DNA of 6,720 nucleotides from Verrucomicrobiota bacterium. Lineage in GTDB: Bacteria; Verrucomicrobiota; Verrucomicrobiia; Limisphaerales; JAEYXS01. Below, piece after piece: positions 1-5,164 of the stretch (positions are counted from its first letter, which is position 1; each line of letters opens with the position of its first letter). The DNA is taken from contig JAJNBN010000198.1 of NCBI GenBank assembly GCA_021156225.1, positions 1-6,720 of the forward strand. The letters run 5' to 3'. Made by a program: the position numbers and the translations under genes. The notes beneath the pieces are model-generated. The model was not told where the DNA came from and did no database searches. It was given only the letters and a program-made list of their open reading frames with translations.

Positions 1-869
1 GGCTCCACATACAACGGAGCTTCATACACGGGCGTCGTCACTTTGAGGCTGAGCAGATAGGCCACCAAGGCCTTGGCTTCCGGCTTGGGCACGACTTCAT
101 AGCCGTCCTTGGCCGCTGCGGGCGGCAGTTTCAAGGCGTCAGGTGAAGGCGTGCGGCCAATCCGGCGCTCTTCAAACAGGAACCGGTAGGAAGGCATCTT
201 CGAGTTCGGCACTTCGGCGGTGGGAGCATAGAGATGGTTATAGTGCCAAGAAGCGACCGGGCGACGTTGACCAACGCTGGCCAAGTCAGGTCCGATGCGT
301 TGCTCGCCCAACATGGCGGAACGTTCGAAAACGTAATCGGCAGCCACCGTGCGGCGCACACCCCAGCCCCGAGCCAAGTCATGTCCCAATGCCCGGATAC
401 GTTTCTCGGCCTTCGGCGTGTTCTCGGGATCGTCGGTCTTGATGCCATCGATCTCGGACATTACTTTGTCGGCTTCTTCCAGCGTGAGATGGTCCAGCAC
501 CGTTTGCGGAGTCTTGGAGAGCAGCTTGCTCAGGGCGCCGCTGGCTTTGCCGCCCAACTGCGGATTGTGCTTGGCGATGACCTTGGCCAGATCATTGGTG
601 TTTTCACCGGCCTTCAGGAGCACGATCTCAAATTCGGCATCCGTCTGGCGGACCTGCTGGCTGTGGCAGTAGTAGCAGCCTTGCTGGCGATAAACTTCCG
701 CACCTTGCTGGGCATGACCAGGCCGGGCAGCGGGATAGAGACCGCCGCTGACATCTGCGGCCACCGGTTTGATGGAGCCCAGCTGGAGCTGTGGCATGAA
801 AATCATGCCGAACCAGGACGTGACCAAGGTCACAAACACACCGAGAAATACTAAAGGACCTTGGTTCAT
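1..869 (-). CDS. ccoO: CcoO-like membrane-anchored monoheme cytochrome c (3' end outside the window)
   Basis: The first 289 codons are present and the gene runs off the window at base 1. CcoO normally carries one heme c and feeds electrons to CcoN. An N-terminal anchor helix (about residues 5-25) starts with MNQGPLVFLGVFVTLVTSWF. GHAQQGAEVYRQQGCYYCHSQQVR (51-74 in part) holds the heme c motif C65-YY-C68-H69 and the CcoO hallmark HSQQVR. RGWGVRRTVAADYVFERSAM (167-186), then RIGPDLASVG (191-200), WHYNHLY (208-214) and NSKMPSYRFLFEE (222-234), with Met225 as probable distal ligand, match CcoO. LVAYLLSLK (268-276) is the usual C-terminal helix. About 85-90 residues (76-165) between the heme motif and RGWG are extra compared with classical CcoO, and part looks like an L7/L12 C-terminal domain. 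The start is set by GGGAGG 7 bases upstream and the 4-base ATGA overlap with ccoN. The family call is firm. Confidence 0.93.
   Translation of the reverse strand, partial: MNQGPLVFLGVFVTLVTSWFGMIFMPQLQLGSIKPVAADVSGGLYPAARPGHAQQGAEVYRQQGCYYCHSQQVRQTDAEFEIVLLKAGENTNDLAKVIAKHNPQLGGKASGALSKLLSKTPQTVLDHLTLEEADKVMSEIDGIKTDDPENTPKAEKRIRALGHDLARGWGVRRTVAADYVFERSAMLGEQRIGPDLASVGQRRPVASWHYNHLYAPTAEVPNSKMPSYRFLFEERRIGRTPSPDALKLPPAAAKDGYEVVPKPEAKALVAYLLSLKVTTPVYEAPLYVE
444..641 (-). other. Domain within ccoO: ribosomal L7/L12 C-terminal-domain-like insertion
   Basis: This encodes CcoO residues about 77-142. The segment begins DAEFEIVLLKAGENTNDLA and ends TVLDHLTLEEADKVMSEIDG. It resembles the C-terminal domain of ribosomal protein bL12, which has a strand of the type F-[DE]-V-[VI]-L-x-x-A-G-x-N-K, then a helix, a Gly/Lys-rich turn, a helix ending in (S/A)-x-P-x-x-[VI] and finally V-[ST]-x-x-[ED]-A-[ED]-x-[IVM]. 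Strand, two helices, TP turn and the LTLEEADKVM helix come in the same order and spacing. The basic turn motif GLGLKEAK of bL12 is only loosely kept (LGGKASGALSK). The resemblance was found by eye. The fold is an inference and a ribosomal role is not implied. The remaining insertion (143-165) is polar and charged. Confidence 0.6.
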
Positions 870-2311
870 ACGGTGGCCTCCCGGGTCTTGGCCTTGGAAT
901 CATTGATGCAGGCCAGCGCTTGCGCCTTAGCCATGCGGTAAAGGAGCACCTTCACATTCACCAGCAAGAATAGACCGCCAAACATCCAAAGCAGGTCGCC
1001 GAGAGTCGAAGCACGGAAGAACTTCAGGCTCGTGAGAGTGACATCCATGAAGTCGGCTTCCGAAGAGAGCTTGGAACCTTGAATCCAACCCGCGAAGCCC
1101 AAGGCAAGAACCAGGAAAATCACGCTGATCAAGGCCAGAACAAAGTGCAGCTTGGCCAAACGCGGAAACGGCCAGTTCACACCGGTCACTTGCGGGATAA
1201 TATAATAGATGGCCCCGAGAAGAATCAGCGAGGCGAAGCCCATCAAAATCAATTTGCTCTGGGCGGCAGTGAAGTAAGTGAACTGGAGGATGTCGCTGAT
1301 TTCAGGCACCGAGCCGATGGCTTTCATCAAAATACCGGCGAGCAACGCCAGCGAGCCGGCCACCATGAACTTCTGCGTGACGCTCGAGCTCCACGAAGCG
1401 TAGTCACTGTCCAAGGTGGCGTGGATATTGAAAGCAAAAGCCAGAATGGGAACGACCGTCAGAAACGCCATCACGGTGCTCAAGGCGGGCAACCAGGCCG
1501 GAACCGGCATGCCGTGGTGCATACCACCGATGCTGCCGAACATCAGTAACAACCAGAAAGTGACCAGCGCGTAGCTGCGATTGGCGAGCGGCTTGGCCGC
1601 GAGCTTGGGAACAAAATAGAACGCGGCGGCAATACCGATGCAGCCCAACCAGATCGTCACCAAGTTATGCGCATACCACTGATGGACCACCGCTTGCATG
1701 ACACCCATCGTCGGGAACCAGTGAATGAGAGCCAGCGCCGTGGCATAAATCCAGGGGAACCAGAACAGCGCAGCCAGCAAGAACCATTGCGACGGATACA
1801 TCTCTTCGGTCTTGCGTTCGGCAAACGTAAAACCACCGACCATACCGATCAATACGTAACCGGCGAACAAGACTGCGGCCGCATATTTCGGGAACTCGAA
1901 CCATTCGTAACCCGTACCATCACCGATCATGATACCGATCAAGCCGAGCGTGACCCCGAGATTCCAGAAGATGCCACCGACGGCGGCGAATCCGCCCTGT
2001 GACAAGGTCGTGCGACCCAAGCGGGCGATCAACCAGAGCATGACACCCGCCGCTGCCTGCACGATGAAACCATACAGGAGAGTGTTGAAGGCCGCACCTT
2101 GCACGTGGCCGTAGGTGAAGAACGGGCAATCCGCCATCAGTGTCGGCATGTGCATCTTCACCGAGGCGATGAACGCCAGGATGGAGCTGATGACCAGCCA
2201 CGCGGCGGAACTGCCGAACAGCACCAGCAGGGGCACGCGGCACGAAGCATCAATCTCCTCCGGTGTCGCCACCGGGGCTGCTGCTTCAATATGGTTAGGG
2301 GCCGAACTCAT
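866..2311 (-). CDS. ccoN: CcoN-like (cbb3-type) heme-copper oxidase subunit I homologue, lacking expected heme ligands
   Basis: A 481-residue, roughly twelve-helix protein of the cbb3-type subunit I family. Genuine CcoN is the oxygen-reducing core, holding a low-spin heme b, a high-spin heme b3 and CuB. Recognisable stretches are QWYAHNLVTIWLG (211-223), GGMHHGMPVPAWLPALSTV (262-280), LGAIYYIIPQ (365-374) and LAKLHFVLALI (385-395). The CuB-type histidines are present (H215, H265, H266). By alignment from memory with typical CcoN, the helix II heme ligand reads Ala (YGHVQGAAFNT, 67-77, against GR-RPxHTNA). The helix X ligands read Gln351 and Lys353 (FTYFTAAQSKLILMGF against FTHxTxxHxHxGxxGF). 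The cross-link Tyr position before the HH pair reads Gly259. The frame is open and well conserved elsewhere, so it is not a pseudogene. A weak AGAGAG lies 8 bases before the ATG. The stop overlaps the ccoO start as ATGA. The family call is secure, but oxidase activity is doubtful. Confidence 0.9.
   Translation of the reverse strand: MSSAPNHIEAAAPVATPEEIDASCRVPLLVLFGSSAAWLVISSILAFIASVKMHMPTLMADCPFFTYGHVQGAAFNTLLYGFIVQAAAGVMLWLIARLGRTTLSQGGFAAVGGIFWNLGVTLGLIGIMIGDGTGYEWFEFPKYAAAVLFAGYVLIGMVGGFTFAERKTEEMYPSQWFLLAALFWFPWIYATALALIHWFPTMGVMQAVVHQWYAHNLVTIWLGCIGIAAAFYFVPKLAAKPLANRSYALVTFWLLLMFGSIGGMHHGMPVPAWLPALSTVMAFLTVVPILAFAFNIHATLDSDYASWSSSVTQKFMVAGSLALLAGILMKAIGSVPEISDILQFTYFTAAQSKLILMGFASLILLGAIYYIIPQVTGVNWPFPRLAKLHFVLALISVIFLVLALGFAGWIQGSKLSSEADFMDVTLTSLKFFRASTLGDLLWMFGGLFLLVNVKVLLYRMAKAQALACINDSKAKTREATV
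877..882 (-). promoter_or_regulatory. Ribosome-binding site of ccoO
   Basis: GGGAGG on the minus strand lies 7 bases before the ccoO ATG, within the Arg-Glu-Ala codons near the end of ccoN. With the ATGA overlap of stop and start, it fixes the ccoO start and implies coupled translation of the two subunits. Confidence 0.8.
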
Positions 2312-2338
2312 GTCGTCTGCTCTCTAAGACTTGCTAGA

Positions 2339-2710
2339 TTAAGGAGCGGGAGGCGCAGGCGGCGCTTCGTTCAATTTCTCGACCCGCTTGAGCATCTCGG
2401 CGCGGAGCGCCTTGGGGTCCTTGTACTCGGCCAAGGTCAATTCGATGGCGCGGTCCACGGGCACACGGACAAAACCTTTTTCTTTGTTCTGCCAGGCGTA
2501 TTCCGACAACACCTTGTTTTCTTCGGCGCGCAGATCTTTAAGATTCTTGGCGCGCTCGGTGGCGCGGGCGGCGGTCAGGTCAGGCGTGGCGGTGTAGTTG
2601 CGCATCACGCGGACAAAGCCGTAGGTGATGAGGAACGTGCCGACAATGCCGATGCACCACGCGATGCACTTCGGACTGATACAACCGCAGCAGCTGGATG
2701 ATTTGCTCAT
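2339..2710 (-). CDS. Small unrecognised membrane protein with Cys-rich N-terminus, between actF and ccoN
   Basis: A 123-residue protein that I cannot name with confidence. It has five cysteines in 13 residues at the N-terminus (C7, C8, C10, C15, C19), overlapping the start of a single hydrophobic helix at about 16-35. A charged helical region with coiled-coil character follows (43-72), then EKGFVRVPVDRAIELTLAEY (77-96), a second charged helix (97-114) and a short Pro/Ala tail (APPAPPAP). The VRVPVDRAIEL-type motif seems familiar from small proteins encoded with ACIII or cytochrome oxidase genes, but this is recollection, not a search. It begins 17 bases after the actF stop, with only a weak GAAGAG placed very close to the ATG, and ends 27 bases before ccoN. 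Its position suggests a role in assembling or linking ACIII and the CcoN/CcoO pair. The clustered cysteines could bind a metal or form disulfides. The coding status looks good because it fills the gap in an otherwise tight operon and has a coherent membrane-protein layout. Confidence 0.82.
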   Translation of the reverse strand: MSKSSSCCGCISPKCIAWCIGIVGTFLITYGFVRVMRNYTATPDLTAARATERAKNLKDLRAEENKVLSEYAWQNKEKGFVRVPVDRAIELTLAEYKDPKALRAEMLKRVEKLNEAPPAPPAP

Positions 2711-2727
2711 GGGCTCTTCGGTTTAAA

Positions 2728-4005
2728 TTAGTGTTTGGCACCGGCCAGCTTGGACGAAGCGGGCGGCACATACATGTCCAACGCCTCGGCGATGCGCGGA
2801 TCTTTCTGCGGCATCACGGGGTGGGCGTTCAACGATTTGACGAAATAGATGACATACAGACCCACGAGCAACAGCAGGATGCCCAAGTCCATCAATTGCG
2901 GCATGAAGCCGAACGGACGGAGCACCGGCATGACGTTGTAGGTCACGTCGAGGTAATGCATCACCCAGGCCCACGCGATGATCGGGGCCATCCACCAGAC
3001 CTTCAACTTCAGGTCGATACGCAACAGCGCGAGGAACGGAATGAAGAAGTGGCCGAAGATCAGCAACACACCCAAACCGAACCAGGAACCCTGTTCGCGC
3101 CAGAGGAAGAAGAACGTTTCTTCCGGGATGTTGGCGTTCCAGATGATGAAATATTGGGAGAACGTGATGTACGCCCAGAACACGGTGAAGGCGAACAGCA
3201 GTGAGCCAAGGAAGTAGAACGTCTTTTCCCGGGCGAAACCTTGCAGCGGTCCCTGACGTTTCAGGATCAACGCGATGAGGTAGGTCGTGCCGATGGTCAC
3301 CCAAGCCGTGCCCGCGAAGTATTGCACACCGAACATGGTGGAGAAGAACTCCACATGCAGCGCCTTCACCCACATGATGATGGCGATGGTGAGCGTGATG
3401 GCGAAGAGCCAGATGCCACCGCAAGACCAGGCCCGCATCTTCTTGGTGCATTCGGCGGAACCGTTCTCGTCCTGTTTCACCGACCAGTAACGGAGGCGGT
3501 TGGCCAGCAGCCACCAGACACCGAGGCAAAAGAGGCTGACCACCACGAATCCAGCCTTGGTCATCAAAGCACCCTTGGCATGAACGGCATGATTTTCATG
3601 TCCGGCATGGGTCATCCATTTATAGGGATTGCTCTCTTCCGCAAAGAGCGCCAAGCCCATGATAGGCAGGAATGCGATCGCCATCGGACCAGCGAGGCTG
3701 GCCAAGGCTTCCGTGATGCGGCGTGTGGGCACCGACCAGCTCGCATCAAAGAGATGATGCAAGAGTGTCAGGAACAGGCCACCCAGCATGAAGCTGAGGC
3801 AGAACACATAAGCCGTCAGATAGGAGAAGCCGAATTGCTTGAGCACCGGGATGGCGTGCTCGGCGTGTTCCGGCTTGATCATCAGCGAAGCCCCGGCTCC
3901 GAGAACGGTCAAGACGATGCCGGCGATGACCAGCTTGGTCGGCACTTTCCGCCACGTGGACATGTCCAGTGGGGCTTCGGTATGGGTAGTCGTGTGCGAA
4001 GCCAT
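2728..4005 (-). CDS. actF: ActF, second quinol-site-type integral membrane subunit of alternative complex III
   Basis: A 425-residue polytopic membrane protein of the ActF family, distantly related to ActC/NrfD and often annotated as quinol:cytochrome c oxidoreductase quinone-binding subunit 2. About ten helices can be placed near residues 25-43, 60-84, 101-121, 148-168, 195-215, 225-247, 262-284, 308-328, 337-352 and 371-390. Typical motifs are LLHHLFDASWSVPTRRITEA (81-100) and AYITFSQYFIIWNANIPEET (278-297). The loop between helices 3 and 4 has histidines every third residue (133, 136, 139, 142), and a polar His-bearing loop occurs at this place in other ActF proteins. In ACIII this subunit is proposed to take part in proton movement, but that cannot be judged from sequence. 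The ATG is 4 bases after the actE stop and I see no Shine-Dalgarno sequence, so reinitiation after actE is likely. Length and order are normal. Confidence 0.95.
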   Translation of the reverse strand: MASHTTTHTEAPLDMSTWRKVPTKLVIAGIVLTVLGAGASLMIKPEHAEHAIPVLKQFGFSYLTAYVFCLSFMLGGLFLTLLHHLFDASWSVPTRRITEALASLAGPMAIAFLPIMGLALFAEESNPYKWMTHAGHENHAVHAKGALMTKAGFVVVSLFCLGVWWLLANRLRYWSVKQDENGSAECTKKMRAWSCGGIWLFAITLTIAIIMWVKALHVEFFSTMFGVQYFAGTAWVTIGTTYLIALILKRQGPLQGFAREKTFYFLGSLLFAFTVFWAYITFSQYFIIWNANIPEETFFFLWREQGSWFGLGVLLIFGHFFIPFLALLRIDLKLKVWWMAPIIAWAWVMHYLDVTYNVMPVLRPFGFMPQLMDLGILLLLVGLYVIYFVKSLNAHPVMPQKDPRIAEALDMYVPPASSKLAGAKH

Positions 4006-4009
4006 AAGA

Positions 4010-4624
4010 TTATTTGTTCAGGGATGCGCGGTTCGCTGCGGGCACATCATCAATGGTGGCGAGCCGGCTGCGTTGCAGGGCGCGCATGTAGGCGATGATC
4101 GCCCAGCGGTCATTGATATCGATCGTGGACCCGTAGGGTCCCATCAGGTTTTTGCCGTGCGTGATGGTGTTGAAGATCTCACCATCAGTCATCGTCACAA
4201 GCCGGGCATCATGGAAGTTGGCGACGGCCACCATGCCGTATTTGGTGGTGACACCCTTGCCATCACCCTGTTTGCCGTGGCAAGGAGCGCAACTGATATT
4301 GTAGCGCTCATGACCGCGGTTCATAAGTTCCGCCGTGACCGTGACAGGGATCAATTCCACCCAGTTCGTCGTGCCGGTGATATGACCGGTGTTCTCCGGA
4401 CTGTCCTCGTAGGGAGAACCACGGGAAATGGTGCCTTCCACCTTGAGTTGCGAGCTCTTGCCATCGGCGAAGAACTGGTTGCCCGTCTGCGGACGCAGCT
4501 TCGGCTGGCGGTCCATGTCCGGGATGATCTCCAGCGGCGGCTTGAGGGACTTGTCCCCCTGCCGACCCGCGATCAAGAAGACCGAGGCCACTGCCAGAAC
4601 CAAGAAACCTAAAAAGTATTTCAT
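4010..4624 (-). CDS. actE: ActE, monoheme cytochrome c subunit of alternative complex III
   Basis: A 204-residue class I-like cytochrome c of the ActE family, expected on the outer face of the membrane. It is thought to relay electrons from the ACIII core to the next acceptor. The heme c motif CAPCH is at residues 112-116, followed by GKQGDGKG as in homologues. The likely distal ligand is Met161 in GKNLMGPYGS. The C-terminal helix is DRWAIIAYMRALQRS (172-186). The first 20 residues are one hydrophobic helix ending LIAG-RQ. At the place where a lipoprotein would have cysteine there is Arg21 (codon CGG), so the segment reads as an uncleaved anchor or a standard signal peptide rather than a lipobox. 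The conserved PPLEIIPDMDRQPKLRPQ (29-46) follows. The ATG is supported by GGAGG 8 bases upstream. The next gene, actF, starts 4 bases after the stop. Heme ligation is inferred from the motif. Confidence 0.95.
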   Translation of the reverse strand: MKYFLGFLVLAVASVFLIAGRQGDKSLKPPLEIIPDMDRQPKLRPQTGNQFFADGKSSQLKVEGTISRGSPYEDSPENTGHITGTTNWVELIPVTVTAELMNRGHERYNISCAPCHGKQGDGKGVTTKYGMVAVANFHDARLVTMTDGEIFNTITHGKNLMGPYGSTIDINDRWAIIAYMRALQRSRLATIDDVPAANRASLNK

Positions 4625-4627
4625 TCC

Positions 4628-5164
4628 TTATTCCTCCACGAGTTCGATGCGTTTGCTGCCCAGCTTCTCGAGCAACTCGCGGGTTTCCTTGGGTGAATAC
4701 TTCGGATCGGCGGTCTCGATCACGATGAAATATTTGTCATGGGTCACCAGCTTGAAGCGGTCGTGCTTCAACAGCGGATGATTCAGGCGCGGCAGGCGGT
4801 TCAGGAACAGCATGCCCAGCAGGGCGCCGAACGCACCGAAGAGAATCGTCAACTCGTAGGACGGCGGGAAAGCGCCGAACGGGCTGAACATCGGTTTACC
4901 GCCGATGAGGATCTTGTAATCGACCGCGTTCGTCCACCAGATGAGCAGCATGCCCGAGGTGTAACCGGTGACGCCACCGATGAACGAGAACCAGCCGACC
5001 TTCGAATTCTTCAGGCCCATGGCCTCATCCATGCCGTGGATGGGATACGGGGTGTGCACGTCCCAAACCTTGTATCCGGCATCGCGAACCTCTTCGGCCG
5101 CGTGCATGACATCGGCGGGTTTATCAAACTCGGCCAGCAGGCCGTATGGTTTGCTCGCTGACAT
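4628..5164 (-). CDS. actD: ActD, DUF3341 membrane subunit of alternative complex III
   Basis: A 178-residue protein of the DUF3341/ActD family, a small ACIII subunit with two membrane helices and no known cofactor. In known ACIII structures it packs with ActC and ActF and has a structural role. The N-terminal soluble part (1-55) contains the family pattern YGLLAEFDKPADVMHAAEEV, then GYKVWDVHTPYPIHGMD (30-46). Helices lie near residues 57-77 and 104-122, joined by a loop containing GGKPMFSPFGAFPPSYE. NRLPRLNHPL (122-131) follows the second helix and is also typical. The C-terminal soluble part (132-178) ends with a charged helix. It starts one base inside the actC stop (TAATG) with a strong GGAGGA upstream. 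Its last codons (GTGGAGGAA) supply the ribosome-binding site of actE, which begins 3 bases after the stop. Confidence 0.96.
   Translation of the reverse strand: MSASKPYGLLAEFDKPADVMHAAEEVRDAGYKVWDVHTPYPIHGMDEAMGLKNSKVGWFSFIGGVTGYTSGMLLIWWTNAVDYKILIGGKPMFSPFGAFPPSYELTILFGAFGALLGMLFLNRLPRLNHPLLKHDRFKLVTHDKYFIVIETADPKYSPKETRELLEKLGSKRIELVEE
4633..4637 (-). promoter_or_regulatory. Ribosome-binding site of actE
   Basis: GGAGG on the minus strand lies 8 bases before the actE ATG, inside the Val-Glu-Glu codons that end ActD. A second purine run (AAGGA) lies directly before the ATG, too close to be the main site. Confidence 0.8.

Noticed and set aside
131..903. Several open frames on both strands of this stretch, some over 200 codons.
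   Set aside because: They conflict with the CcoO reading frame, which shows an anchor helix, CYYCHSQQVR, GPDL and MPSY motifs in order and a good ribosome-binding site. The alternatives show Arg/Pro/His-rich nonsense.
2103..2111. His69 of CcoN (YGHVQG) as a substitute low-spin heme ligand in helix II.
   Set aside because: It aligns with the first Arg of the usual GRxRPxH pattern, five residues before the ligand position, so it would face a different side of the helix or lie at its end. It cannot be excluded without a structure, but it does not replace the missing helix X ligands.
2312..2338. Possible terminator or internal promoter in the gap before ccoN.
   Set aside because: The 27 bases contain no hairpin with a T-run and no convincing -35/-10 pair. 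They only hold a weak AGAGAG ribosome-binding site.
2711..2727. AT-rich GTTTAAATTA patch between actF and the small gene as a regulatory site.
   Set aside because: It is only 17 bases long with no extended inverted repeat or recognisable operator, so it is treated as an ordinary short spacer.
3578..3609. Evenly spaced histidines in an ActF loop (residues 133, 136, 139, 142) as a novel metal site.
   Set aside because: A His-bearing loop occurs at this place in other ActF proteins as I recall the family, so the feature is probably ordinary for ActF.
3241..4098. A 285-codon open frame on the plus strand opposite actF and the end of actE.
   Set aside because: It crosses two well-supported genes on the other strand, has low-complexity charged composition, and shows no recognisable motif.
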